DNA of 64,000 nucleotides, from contig NZ_BOOB01000027.1 in assembly GCF_016863015.1 (NCBI RefSeq), forward strand, positions 62,001 to 126,000. The letters run 5' to 3'. Each line of letters starts with the position of its first letter. Positions within the stretch are counted from its first letter, which is position 1. Made by a program: the position numbers and the translations under genes. Positions 39,353-48,075 of this stretch are shown here, in pieces. This stretch comes from Microbispora amethystogenes. GTDB taxonomy: Bacteria; Actinomycetota; Actinomycetes; Streptosporangiales; Streptosporangiaceae. Below the pieces are notes generated by a model. That model was not told where the DNA came from. It made no database searches and worked only from the letters and a program-made list of their open reading frames with translations.

Positions 39353-39967
39353 ATGCGCAAGGTCCGTGCGGATGCCCTGGTCGTCGCGGCGCTGGCCGCG
39401 TCGATCGCGCTGCCGATCGCACTGCCGATCGCACCGCCGATCACGCCGTTCACGTCTCCGCTCGCGCTGGCCGCCGGGCCGGGCGCACGGCAGGCGGGAC
39501 GAGACGGCGTGAGCGGAGCCGAGCTGGTCGCCGTGCGGGCCGACCCTTTGACGATCACCGTGCCGGGCTCGGCCAATCTCGGCAGCGGAGGCCAGGGCGG
39601 CACCATCAGCGCCTCCATGGGCACGGTGACCGTGACCGACCAGCGCAACGGGATCCCTCCCTGGACGGCGACCGTCTCCGCGACGAACTTCACCACCGGC
39701 AGCGGCACGCCCGCGCAGACCATCACGACCGCGAACGTCGCCTACTGGTCCGGGCCGGTCACCGCGTCGTCAGGCGCCGGGACGCGCTTCCCGGGACAGC
39801 CCACCGCCACCGACCGGGTGCCCCTCACCTCGCCGGTCGTCGCCTTCAGCGGACGCAAACAGGTGCCGCCGATGTCGACGAGCTGGCAGCCGACTCTGGT
39901 CATCACCATCCCGTCCGGCGCCGCCGCCGGCGTCTACACCGGGACCGTCACCCACTCAGTGGCCTGA
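39353..39967 (+). CDS. Secreted WxL-like surface protein, paralogue of the divergent gene
   Basis: This 204-residue protein has a signal peptide with a Leu/Pro/Ala repeat (ASIALPIALPIAPP), then a beta domain: LTITVPGSANLGSGGQGG, TVTVTDQRNGIPPWTATVSA, FTTGSGTPAQTI, and YTGTVTHSVA at the end. It aligns throughout with the minus-strand 198-residue protein, sharing LTITVP, FTTGxGT, YWSG and the terminal YTGTVxHSVA. ATG 39353 has GGAAGG upstream. It is followed by a secreted propeller protein. The function is inferred to be a surface protein or a DUF916 partner. Confidence 0.72.
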   Translation: MRKVRADALVVAALAASIALPIALPIAPPITPFTSPLALAAGPGARQAGRDGVSGAELVAVRADPLTITVPGSANLGSGGQGGTISASMGTVTVTDQRNGIPPWTATVSATNFTTGSGTPAQTITTANVAYWSGPVTASSGAGTRFPGQPTATDRVPLTSPVVAFSGRKQVPPMSTSWQPTLVITIPSGAAAGVYTGTVTHSVA

Positions 39968-40101
39968 CCGGCCCGGTCCGTCCAGGAGTTGGGCGTCCCG
40001 TGACCCGCCACGGACGCGGCGGAGCGACCTCCGACGAGGAGGGTCGGACAGAGTGAGGCCTCGCCCGGCCCCTCATGTCTCCGCTCAGCCGAAGGGATGC
40101 C

Positions 40102-41229
40102 ATGCCCCGCTTCTCACGACACCTCCGCCGTCCACTCGCGGCGATGGCGCTGGCTCTGGTGACGGCCGCGCCGTTGTCCAGTGGCCCACCCGCCGCCGCC
40201 GCCCCGGACGAGCGTCCCAAGCCGCTGCCCCCGTGGGTGCTGATCTGCAAGAAGCTGAAGCGGATGCCGGAGCACCGGCACATGCGATGTCCCGTCCAGC
40301 GGCCGCGCCCGCCCGTCCGGCCGTTCCGGTCCGGCGACGTCGCGCGGACTCCGACCGTGACCGAGATGGACATCCCGACCAGCACCGCGGGCCCTGTCGG
40401 CATCACCTCGGGGCCGGACGACGCGCTGTGGTTCGCCGAGAACTACGCCGGGCAGATCGGCCGCGTCACCACGGACGGCGACTTCACGGAGTACGCCGTG
40501 CCGACCGACGACGCCGAGCCCGCCCACATCACCACCGGCTCGGACGGCGCCCTGTGGTTCACCGAGTCGGCCGCCGACAAGATCGGCCGCATCACCACCT
40601 CCGGAGTCGTCACGGAGTACGCCCTGCCCAACACGGGGTCCTTCCCCTGGGGCATCACCGCCGGCCCCGACGGCGCCCTGTGGTTCGTCGAGATGACCGG
40701 CGACAAGATCGGCCGCATCACCACGTCGGGGACCATCACCGAGTACGCCCTGCCGACGAGTGACGCCTTCCCGGTGCGGATCACCACGGGGCCGGACGGC
40801 GACCTGTGGTTCACCGAGTCGTTCACCGGGAAGATCGGCCAGATCACCACGTCCGGGACCATCACCGAGTACGCCGTCCCCTCCTCAGGGGCGACGCCCA
40901 TCGGGATCGTCACCGGGCCCGACGGCAACCTGTGGTACACCGACGCCAACGGGAAGGTCGGCACCGTCACCACCGGGGGCGACTTCACCGAGTATCCGCT
41001 GGACGACCCCAACGCCTTCCCATGGGGCATCACCAGCGGATCCGACGGCAGGCTGTGGGTGGCCGAACAACTCGGCAACGCGGCCGCCAGCGTCACCACC
41101 TCGGGGATCATCATCGAGTACAACATGCCGACCGTCCTCGCCGGGCCGTTCGACATCACGAGCGGACCCGACGGCAACGTCTGGCTCACCGAGGACTACG
41201 TCGACCAGATCGCCAAGGTGACCCTCTGA
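40102..41229 (+). CDS. Secreted Vgb-type beta-propeller protein
   Basis: This 375-residue protein has a signal peptide (LRRPLAAMALALVTAAPLSS), a basic linker and about seven blades of about 42 residues with the repeated GPDGxLWFTE and GKIGxITTSG units, as in virginiamycin B lyase. Catalytic histidines known in that lyase are not evident: only one His occurs in the propeller (EPAHITTG). So it is probably a structural or binding propeller and not a lyase. ATG 40102 has GAAGGGA upstream. It stands at the end of the plus-strand surface gene pair. A terminator separates it from hom. Confidence 0.8.
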   Translation: MPRFSRHLRRPLAAMALALVTAAPLSSGPPAAAAPDERPKPLPPWVLICKKLKRMPEHRHMRCPVQRPRPPVRPFRSGDVARTPTVTEMDIPTSTAGPVGITSGPDDALWFAENYAGQIGRVTTDGDFTEYAVPTDDAEPAHITTGSDGALWFTESAADKIGRITTSGVVTEYALPNTGSFPWGITAGPDGALWFVEMTGDKIGRITTSGTITEYALPTSDAFPVRITTGPDGDLWFTESFTGKIGQITTSGTITEYAVPSSGATPIGIVTGPDGNLWYTDANGKVGTVTTGGDFTEYPLDDPNAFPWGITSGSDGRLWVAEQLGNAAASVTTSGIIIEYNMPTVLAGPFDITSGPDGNVWLTEDYVDQIAKVTL

Positions 41230-41244
41230 TCGTCCGACCCGGTC

Positions 41245-41284
41245 CCGTGGGGGCCGCCGCCGCTCCCGGCGGCGGGCCCCACGG
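41245..41284. terminator. Bidirectional terminator between the propeller gene and hom
   Basis: Arms ccgtgggggccgccgccg and cggcggcgggccccacgg pair with one G/G mismatch and a 4-base loop, lying 16 bases after the propeller gene and 13 before the hom stop. It ends transcription from both sides. Confidence 0.8.
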
Positions 41285-41296
41285 TCCCACGATCGC

Positions 41297-42604
41297 TCAG
41301 GGGGCCTCGTCGCCCTCCACGCGCATCACGCTGGCGACCGCCCGGACGATGTCCAGTTCGCGCAGGTCCTCGATCGTGCCGGACAGGGCCGCGTCGCTGG
41401 CCCGGTGGGTGACCAGCACGAGCCGGGCGTCGTCGCCCCGCCCCTCCTGCCGCACCGTCTGGATCGACACGTCGCGCCGGGCGAAGGTGTCGGCCACCCG
41501 GGCGAGCACGCCGGGCTTGTCCGCCACGTCCAGCGACACGTGGTAGCGGGTGACGCTGTCGCCCATCGGGTGGACCTTGAGGTCGGCGTACGTCGACTCC
41601 TCCGGGCCGCGGGTGCCGGCGAGGCGGTTGCGCGCCACCGCGACGATGTCGCCCAGCACGGCGCTGGCGGTCGGCGCGCCGCCCGCGCCCGCGCCGTAGA
41701 ACATCAGCCGCCCGGCCGACTCGGCCTCCACGAAGACGGCGTTGTACGCCTCCCGGACCCCCGCGAGGGGGTGGGACCTCGGGATCATGGCGGGGTGCAC
41801 GCGGACGCCGGCCGACCGGCCGTCGTCGGAGCGGGCGCAGATGGCCAGCAGCTTGATGACGTAGCCCATGCCCTTGGCGGAGGCGACGTCGGCCGCGGTG
41901 ATGTCCGTGATGCCCTCACGGTAGACGTCGGCGGCCGTCACCCGGCTGTGGAAGGCGATGCCCGCGAGGATCGCGGCCTTGGCCGCCGCGTCGAAGCCCT
42001 CGACGTCGGCCGTCGGGTCCGCCTCGGCGTATCCCAGCGCCTGGGCCTCCTCCAGGGCGTCGGTGAACGAGGCGCCGGTGGAGTCCATCTTGTCGAGGAT
42101 GTAGTTGGTCGTGCCGTTGACGATGCCCAGCACGCGGCGCACCCGGTCACCGGCCATCGACTCGCGGAGCGGCCGCAGCAGCGGGATGGCCCCGGCCACG
42201 CTCGCCTCGAAGTAGAGGTCGGCGCCGTTCTCCCGGGCGGCGCGGTGGATCGTCGCGCCGTCCTCGGCCAGCAGCGCCTTGTTGGCGCTGACCACGGACT
42301 TGCCCCGCGCCATGGCGGCGAGGATCAGCGAACGGGCGGGCTCGATCCCGCCGATCACCTCGACGACGATGTCGACGTCGTCACGGGTGACGAGGGCCTC
42401 GGCGTCGGTCGTGAGCAGCGCGGGGTCGACCTCGGCGTCCCGCTTGCGGCCCAGCCTGCGCACGGCGACGCCGGCCAGCCTCAGCGGCGCTCCGACACGG
42501 GCGGCGAGATCGTCGGCCTGCTCGCCGAGCAGGCGCACGACCTGCGACCCGACGACGCCGCAGCCCAGCAGCGCGACCCCGAGCGCCGGTTTGGCGTTAC
42601 TCAC
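41297..42604 (-). CDS. hom: Homoserine dehydrogenase
   Basis: This 435-residue enzyme reduces aspartate semialdehyde to homoserine with NAD(P)H. It shows the nucleotide-binding LLGCGVVGSQVV, the catalytic region with ANKALLAEDG, NYILDKMDS and EADPTADVEGFDAA, and a C-terminal ACT domain (DVADKPGVLARVADTF) for feedback by threonine. GTG 42604 follows GGAGGGG. It lies 42 bases after lysA, so the two are probably co-transcribed. thrC and thrB, its usual neighbours, are 11 kb downstream beyond the accessory island. Confidence 0.97.
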   Translation of the reverse strand: MSNAKPALGVALLGCGVVGSQVVRLLGEQADDLAARVGAPLRLAGVAVRRLGRKRDAEVDPALLTTDAEALVTRDDVDIVVEVIGGIEPARSLILAAMARGKSVVSANKALLAEDGATIHRAARENGADLYFEASVAGAIPLLRPLRESMAGDRVRRVLGIVNGTTNYILDKMDSTGASFTDALEEAQALGYAEADPTADVEGFDAAAKAAILAGIAFHSRVTAADVYREGITDITAADVASAKGMGYVIKLLAICARSDDGRSAGVRVHPAMIPRSHPLAGVREAYNAVFVEAESAGRLMFYGAGAGGAPTASAVLGDIVAVARNRLAGTRGPEESTYADLKVHPMGDSVTRYHVSLDVADKPGVLARVADTFARRDVSIQTVRQEGRGDDARLVLVTHRASDAALSGTIEDLRELDIVRAVASVMRVEGDEAP

Positions 42605-42646
42605 GACCCCTCCTCGCTTCGCCGCCGGACCGCCGGCGGCGGCTGG

Positions 42647-44053
42647 TCACAGCTGCCCCCTGAGCAGGTCGTCCTCGGTCTCCCGGCGGATGATCACTCG
42701 CGCCTGGCCGTTGGACACCGCGACGACGGCGGGCTTGGGCAGATAGTTGTAGTTGCTGGCCAGGGACCGGCAGTAGGCGCCGGTGCCGGCGACGGCGATC
42801 AGGTCACCCGGGGCCAGGTCGCCCGGCAGGTACAGGTCGCGCACGACCATGTCGCCGCTCTCGCAGTGCTTGCCGACCAGGCGCGACAGCATCGGCCCCG
42901 CCTGACTCTCGCGGGAGGCGAGCACCGCCGTGTACTCCGCGCCGTACAGCGCGGTGCGGACGTTGTCGCTCATGCCGCCGTCGACGCTCACGTAGGTGCG
43001 CAGGCCCTCCACGTTCTTGACGGTACCGGCCTCGTACAGGGTCACACCGGAAAGGCCCGCGATCGAGCGGCCCGGCTCGACCGTGAGGCGCGGCACCGGC
43101 AGCCCGGCCGCCTCGCACACCTTGGTGACGATCTCCCGGAGGCCGTCCGCGATGACCTTGACGTCCAGGGACTCGTCGCCCGTGACGTACGGGATGCCGT
43201 ATCCGCCGCCGAGGTCCAGCTCGGGGAGCACCACGCCGTGCTCCTCCTTGATCTCGACCAGCAGGGTGGCCAGACGGCGGGCGGCGACCTCGAAGCCGCC
43301 GACGTCGGTGATCTGCGAGCCGATGTGCGAGTGCAGGCCGGTCAGTTCGAGCTGCGGCAGCGCGAGGATGCGCCGCACCGCCTCGGCGGCGGCGCCGCCG
43401 CTCAGCGACAGGCCGAACTTCTGGTCGTCGTGGGCGGTCGCGATGAACTCGTGGGTGTGCGCCTCGACCCCGACGGTCACCCGGATCATGACCTTGGGCC
43501 GTACGCCGTGCTTCTCGGCGAGGAAGCCGAGACGGGCGATCTCCTCGAACGAGTCGACCACGATGTGGCCGACGCCGGTCTGGACGGCCTTCTCCAGCTC
43601 GGCGAGCGACTTGTTGTTGCCGTGCAACGTGATCCGCGCGGGCGGGAAGCCCACGCTGAGCGCGACGGCGAGCTCGCCCGCGCTGCACACGTCGAGGCCG
43701 AGCCCCTCCTGGTCGATCCAGCGGGCGACCTCCCGGCACAGGAAGGCCTTGGCCGCGTAGTGGACCTCTCCGTCGTGGAAGGCCGACCGGTATTCGCGGC
43801 AGCGGGAGCGGAAGTCCTCCTCGTCGACGACGTACAGCGGTGTGCCGAACTCCTTCGCCAGGTCGCGTACGTCGATGCCGCCGATGGTGACGGCTCCGCC
43901 GGTCCGGCCCGACGTTCGCGGCCAGACGGCCGGTTCGAGCGTGTTGAGGTCGGCGGGCGTGTGCGGCGGACGCTCCTCGGGCGGTCCGGCGGTCACGGCG
44001 ACGATCGTGGAGGCGGCGTGCAGGTCGCCGGCTGGGTGGGCGAATCGACTCAC
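42647..44053 (-). CDS. lysA: Diaminopimelate decarboxylase
   Basis: This 468-residue PLP enzyme of fold III makes L-lysine from meso-diaminopimelate. Lys102 in HYAAKAF is the PLP lysine; the glycine-rich [10 protein letters not shown] and the substrate-binding VEPGRSI motif are present. GTG 44053 is preferred because relatives begin MSR-AHPAG; the frame is open to 44134. A 42-base gap separates it from hom, and the ArgRS-like gene precedes it by 126 bases. The start has no strong ribosome site. Confidence 0.95.
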   Translation of the reverse strand: MSRFAHPAGDLHAASTIVAVTAGPPEERPPHTPADLNTLEPAVWPRTSGRTGGAVTIGGIDVRDLAKEFGTPLYVVDEEDFRSRCREYRSAFHDGEVHYAAKAFLCREVARWIDQEGLGLDVCSAGELAVALSVGFPPARITLHGNNKSLAELEKAVQTGVGHIVVDSFEEIARLGFLAEKHGVRPKVMIRVTVGVEAHTHEFIATAHDDQKFGLSLSGGAAAEAVRRILALPQLELTGLHSHIGSQITDVGGFEVAARRLATLLVEIKEEHGVVLPELDLGGGYGIPYVTGDESLDVKVIADGLREIVTKVCEAAGLPVPRLTVEPGRSIAGLSGVTLYEAGTVKNVEGLRTYVSVDGGMSDNVRTALYGAEYTAVLASRESQAGPMLSRLVGKHCESGDMVVRDLYLPGDLAPGDLIAVAGTGAYCRSLASNYNYLPKPAVVAVSNGQARVIIRRETEDDLLRGQL

Positions 44054-44179
44054 CCGCACGAGGCTAGCCGACCCGGCGATTCTCCCGCGCCCGCTGCTCA
44101 CCCTGCGAGACAACGTGTGGAAGATATTCTGCATCGCAGGTCATCCTGCGTACTGTTTCCGGCCGGTTTCTGCTTTTGC

Positions 44180-44896
44180 TCAGATTTTGCGGGGCGGGGT
44201 GACGCCGAGTTCCCACAGGCCCGTGGCGAGCACCGCGCGCACCGCCTCACCCAGCCGCACCCGCGCGGCGTGGACGTCCGAGGGCTCCTCATCGCCCCGG
44301 GGAATCGGCGCGGCGTGCTCGAAGGCGTCGTGGTAGGCCGCGGCCAGCCGTTCGAGATACGCCGGCCAGCCCGGATCGCGGCTCTCCCGCCTGCTCGGCA
44401 GCTCCGCCAGGACCCGCAGCACCGCCCGGTCGTACGGGCCGTCCAGCCGTCCGGGGCGCGCGCCTGCGCCGGTCGCGACGCCGAGATCGCGCGCCCAGCG
44501 CCGTACGGCCTCGGCCCGCGCGTACGCGTACCTGACGGCGAAGCCGGGGTTGTCCCACGTACGGGGGAAGTCCGGCCACGGCCCCTCGCCTTTCGACGGC
44601 CGTGAGGGTTCCAGGGGTGCGGTGGGCGGGACGTCGGTGAGGACGTCCTCCGGTTCGGTGACGGCGATCACGAGGAAGCCGTTCGGCCGGACGTCCACCC
44701 GCCCGACCCCCGGGACGGCCCGCAGCCGTCCGGCCAGCCGCTCCGCCGTCTCTTTCGGCGTCTCTTTCGGCGTCTCTTTGGGGGGTTCGCCGGTCCCGCG
44801 CAGCGCCGCCGCCGAGGCGAACGTCGCCTCCCGTTCCCACGAGCCCTGGGGAACGGGCGGCGAGCCGAGGACGGCGGTCAGCGCCCCGACGATCAC
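44180..44896 (-). CDS. ArgRS paralogue with N-terminal and DALR domains but no catalytic core
   Basis: This 238-residue protein combines an N-terminal ArgRS-like additional domain (about 20-85: ERLAGRLRAVPGVGRVDVRP, NGFLVIAVTEPE) with a C-terminal DALR anticodon-binding domain (YDRAVLRVLAELPSRRESRD, LYL-like helices to GLWELGVTPPRKI). The catalytic HIGH/KMSKS core is missing. It contains a KETP triple repeat. GTG 44896 has GGAGG upstream. It is the first gene of a probable operon with lysA and hom. A tRNA-binding or regulatory role is possible but unknown. Confidence 0.82.
   Translation of the reverse strand: MIVGALTAVLGSPPVPQGSWEREATFASAAALRGTGEPPKETPKETPKETAERLAGRLRAVPGVGRVDVRPNGFLVIAVTEPEDVLTDVPPTAPLEPSRPSKGEGPWPDFPRTWDNPGFAVRYAYARAEAVRRWARDLGVATGAGARPGRLDGPYDRAVLRVLAELPSRRESRDPGWPAYLERLAAAYHDAFEHAAPIPRGDEEPSDVHAARVRLGEAVRAVLATGLWELGVTPPRKI
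44749..44783. repeat. 12-bp tandem repeat in the ArgRS-like gene
   Basis: Three copies of the gtctctttcggc unit, the last diverged, encode the PKETPKETPKET stretch. Unit length keeps the frame. Confidence 0.75.
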
Positions 44897-44993
44897 TCGC
44901 CGTCCTCCACGGGCGGCGTCCGGCGCCCGTGGTCCCGTTCTGCAGGGCTCGCGGTGGTCATCGCGGCCAGCCTAACGCCGGGTTCGGGTGTGA

Positions 44994-47021
44994 TCAGAGC
45001 AGGAGGGCGAGGGGCTCGGCCGGGACGTACCCCTCCATGCGCGCCGAGGAGAGCAGCGCGCCCTCCGCCGAGTCGCGGACGCAGACGTAGGAGTAGCGGT
45101 CGGCCGAGTAGACCCGCACCCCGTCCGTACGGCACTGCCGCATCAGGACCTCGCCCCACTCCTCCGAGACGTCGGCGAGGCCGAGGTCGGTGAGGGTCTG
45201 GCGGCGGGCCAGGACGGTGCCCCCGGCGACCTCCGGCAGGAACCGGTGCTCGGCCCCCGGCTGGCGCAGCAGCGTCGCCCCAGTGGCGGGCACGTGCGCG
45301 TAGAAGGACGCCTTCCCGAGCACCTCGGCGTCGGTGGAGGCGAAGTGCCGGACGAGGTCGGCCAGGTAGTGCTCGCCGTACAGGTCTCTGGGGTCGAGCA
45401 CCGCCACGTGGTCGCCGTCGGCCAGCCGGACCGCGCGGTCGAGGGCGGCGCCCCGGGTGATCGGCTCCTCGGTGACGCGGACCACGACGTCGAGGCCGGG
45501 GCACACCTGGCGGACGGTCTTGTCCACCAGCCCGGCGTCCAAGCCCTCCGCGACGATCACGATCTGGCCGGGCCGGTCGATCTGGCGGGCCACCTGGGCG
45601 AGCAGGTGGTCGAGCTCGGCCTGACCGGCGACCGCGGCGACCGCCGTGATCACGCCGCTGCCCCGCACGCTGGGCACGCCGAGCGTGTCGAGGATCGGGT
45701 CGAGCAGCGGCGTCACGCCGGCGCCGGCCCGCCAGGCGAGGTGCGCCTCCCTGGCCAGCCGCTCGGTGTCGGCCATGAACATCTCGGCCGCCGCGACGAT
45801 CTCCTCGCCCTTGGCCCCGGCCCGCACCTGGAGCACCGGGGTGCCGCAGGCCGTGACCTCTCCTATCGTCCGCGGCTCGGCGTCGGCGCCCGCGATCACC
45901 AGGGCCGGCTGCCGGTAGGCCGTCAGCACGTCGTCGTACGCCGTCTCGTCGTCGCCCTGGCCGGCCAGCGGCCTCCAAGCGGCCGATCCGTCGGCGGGAG
46001 GGGTGACGGTGCCGAGGGTGACGATCTCCCCCGTTCGGCCGCCCTCGGCGGGGATGGGGTTGTGCACCCGGGGCTGGATCGCGTGCGGGAGCACGCCGAC
46101 CCGGTCGTGCCGCAGCGCCGCGCGCCACTCGCGGGCCCGGGCCTCGGTGGTGGTCAGCACCCACTCGAAGTGCTCGGCCGCCGGGACCCCCCGCGACACC
46201 GCGCCTCCGGAGTGCCAGAAGACCGTCTTGATCCCCCGCTTGCGGCAGGCCGCCACCAGATCGCGCAGCGCCCGCGTCTCGCCGGCCAGCGCCTCCAGCC
46301 AGCGTCCGCCGTTGCCCTGCCGCGGGCCGGGCCGTACGGACTCGACGAACAGCACGTGCGGCCGCTGCTGGTCGAGCATGGCCTCCCAGTTGTCCGGGCC
46401 GAAGTTGGTCACCAGCCGCCACTCGTACCGCAGCAGCGCCTCGGTCTGCCGGTCGACGATCGCGGCGACCGTCATGTACGGCCGTGCCGTCGGCCCCTTG
46501 GGGACCACGAAGTGCTCGGCGAGCGGCGTAGAGACCTGCGGGGGCTTCGGCTGGGGCTCGGCCGGGATGGCCTTCGCCTCCTCGACGACGGGGATCTCCG
46601 GCTTGAAGTCCGAGCGCCTGGGCGCCGGGCGCTTCCTGATCGGCGTCTTCAGCGTCTTGGCCACCGAGCCGGGGTTCTTGCTGTGGATCGCGTCGCCGAG
46701 CTTGCTCCACCGGCTGTCCTGGAGCGAGGCGAGCTTCCAGTTGGCGACCTCGGTCTGGTAGCGCTGCTCGGCGAGTTGCTTGGCAAGTTGCCGGTTCTGC
46801 CGCTCCGCCGTCTTCAGCCGCGCCTCGGCCTCGCGCGTCTTGGTCACGGCCTCGGCCTCCGCGCGCGCCACCTCCTCCAGCCGCCGCTGGTAGTCGCCGA
46901 TCAGCCGGGTGAGCTCCGCCGCGTTGGCCGCCTGTTCCACCGCCTCCGCCAGCGCCCGCCGCAGCACCGCCGGGTCGCTCCGCTCAGGCTGTCCGGCTGC
47001 CGGTTCGCTCAGCTCGCTCAT
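44994..47021 (-). CDS. Large glycosyltransferase-like protein with N-terminal coiled coil
   Basis: This 675-residue protein starts with a charged coiled coil (about 20-110: EAEAVTKTREAEARLKTAER), then a basic linker and a CgeB/spore-protein-like glycosyltransferase domain (about 180-440: FVESVRPGPRQGNGG, IKTVFWHSGG, VTACGTPVLQVRAG). A second GT-A-like domain lacking a clear DxD follows (about 455-675: QIVIVAEGLDAGLV, AVLDPRDLYGEHYLADL). No signal peptide is present. ATG 47021 has only a weak ribosome site. It is probably an envelope or spore-wall glycan enzyme, related in layout to the GT2 genes of the island. Confidence 0.75.
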   Translation of the reverse strand: MSELSEPAAGQPERSDPAVLRRALAEAVEQAANAAELTRLIGDYQRRLEEVARAEAEAVTKTREAEARLKTAERQNRQLAKQLAEQRYQTEVANWKLASLQDSRWSKLGDAIHSKNPGSVAKTLKTPIRKRPAPRRSDFKPEIPVVEEAKAIPAEPQPKPPQVSTPLAEHFVVPKGPTARPYMTVAAIVDRQTEALLRYEWRLVTNFGPDNWEAMLDQQRPHVLFVESVRPGPRQGNGGRWLEALAGETRALRDLVAACRKRGIKTVFWHSGGAVSRGVPAAEHFEWVLTTTEARAREWRAALRHDRVGVLPHAIQPRVHNPIPAEGGRTGEIVTLGTVTPPADGSAAWRPLAGQGDDETAYDDVLTAYRQPALVIAGADAEPRTIGEVTACGTPVLQVRAGAKGEEIVAAAEMFMADTERLAREAHLAWRAGAGVTPLLDPILDTLGVPSVRGSGVITAVAAVAGQAELDHLLAQVARQIDRPGQIVIVAEGLDAGLVDKTVRQVCPGLDVVVRVTEEPITRGAALDRAVRLADGDHVAVLDPRDLYGEHYLADLVRHFASTDAEVLGKASFYAHVPATGATLLRQPGAEHRFLPEVAGGTVLARRQTLTDLGLADVSEEWGEVLMRQCRTDGVRVYSADRYSYVCVRDSAEGALLSSARMEGYVPAEPLALLL

Positions 47022-47215
47022 AAGGGGTGACTCCGCGGTAGGCCATCAGGACGCAAGTCACAATATTCGCAGAACCCCCTGATCATTCTCAGCCGGAGGC
47101 GCGACCCCGCCGATCCCGGCACCTTGCCGCTCCACCCACCGTGCCGGCGACCAGTCGAACAGAAAAGGATCTTGACCTGCTTGACCAACCAAGAGACACG
47201 ACGCTTGCCTGCCTT

Positions 47216-47231
47216 ATAACGTCCATGTTAT
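47216..47231 (+). promoter_or_regulatory. Promoter and operator of the toxin-antitoxin pair
   Basis: ATAAC-N6-GTTAT spans 47216-47231 and overlaps the toxin ATG (47230). TATAAC (47215-47220) resembles a -10 element, placing the transcript start near 47227, so the toxin mRNA may be leaderless. No ribosome site precedes the toxin. The HigA-type antitoxin could bind the inverted repeat. Confidence 0.5.
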
Positions 47232-47574
47232 GAAGTGGGGAGAGGTGGAACTGGAACCCGAAGTCGACGAGTGGTTCGACTCCCTCAACCAGGACGACCA
47301 GGAGACCGCCGTCTTCTATGTCGATCTCCTGGCCGAGCGGGGCGTGCTTCTCGACGAGCCGTACACCCGGCAGTTGTGCGGCAAGCTGAGAGAACTTCGA
47401 TTCCATCTCTCCCGAGACGCGGTTCGCGTTACCTACTGGATCGCTCCGGGAAGACGCATCATCCTGCTCACGGTCTTCCGTAAGCAGCGGATGCGGGAGA
47501 CAGCCGAGATCGAGCGAGCTGTACGGGCCATGCGGCGTTGTATCGCGGAAGCTCACACAGCAGACGAGGAGTGA
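47230..47574 (+). CDS. HigB-type toxin, phage Gp49-like family
   Basis: This 114-residue protein belongs to the RelE/HigB superfamily (phage Gp49-like). It shows LEPEVDEWFDSLNQDDQETA, the conserved LRELRFHLSRDAVRVTYWIA core and the basic ILLTVFRKQRMRE, with Arg and Lys that likely contact mRNA. Such toxins cleave ribosome-bound mRNA. The start ATG 47230 has no ribosome site and lies within a TATAAC/inverted-repeat region. The antitoxin gene follows 5 bases after the stop. The toxin-first order is typical of higBA. Confidence 0.88.
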   Translation: MKWGEVELEPEVDEWFDSLNQDDQETAVFYVDLLAERGVLLDEPYTRQLCGKLRELRFHLSRDAVRVTYWIAPGRRIILLTVFRKQRMRETAEIERAVRAMRRCIAEAHTADEE

Positions 47575-47579
47575 TCGAC

Positions 47580-47879
47580 ATGGGTGAGCGCACGGCATGG
47601 TCGGACAAGCGCGCAGAGATCATGAATCGCCCCGGTGCCGGAGCCGCCTACGAGGCCGCTCGCCTCCGCTACGAACTCGGCGACGCGGTGCGGCGACGTC
47701 GCGAGGAGCTCGGCCTGACACAGACGGAGCTGGCAGATCGGGCAGGACTCAAACAACCTGCGGTCGCCCGCTTCGAGGCCGGTGGCACCATGCCGACCAT
47801 TCCCCTCTTGGAACGCCTCGCCGAAGCACTCGAAGTACGGCTCAGCGTGCAGTTCCAGCCCTTCCAAAAGGCAAGTTGA
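47580..47879 (+). CDS. HigA-type antitoxin, XRE family
   Basis: This 99-residue protein has a helix-turn-helix of the XRE type (about 37-92: RREELGLTQTELADRAGLKQ, PAVARFEAGGTMPTIPLLERL). The start ATG 47580 has GAGGAG about nine bases upstream, overlapping the end of the toxin gene. It should neutralise the HigB-type toxin and repress the pair through the inverted repeat at 47216-47231. The family is clear from sequence; toxin partner specificity is inference from adjacency. Confidence 0.9.
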   Translation: MGERTAWSDKRAEIMNRPGAGAAYEAARLRYELGDAVRRRREELGLTQTELADRAGLKQPAVARFEAGGTMPTIPLLERLAEALEVRLSVQFQPFQKAS

Positions 47880-48075
47880 ACGGCACCGGAAGAGTCGCGT
47901 CGTCGGCGTCGAGGTCAGGCGTCCTCGACCGTAAGCGCCGACGACTTCCGTGGCTGGCGTAGTCCTCTACACCGGCACGCAGACCCTCCCCTTCGGTTCT
48001 CGCATCCGCGCGGTGCCGGTCAGCGCCCTGTGGCAGATCTGACGGCCGGTCCAAGCCAGGACCTCTCCATGAAGG

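Noticed and set aside
41405-44605. A 1,066-codon open frame antisense to hom and lysA
   Set aside because: It is a high-GC shadow of two certain genes and has no ribosome site or domain.
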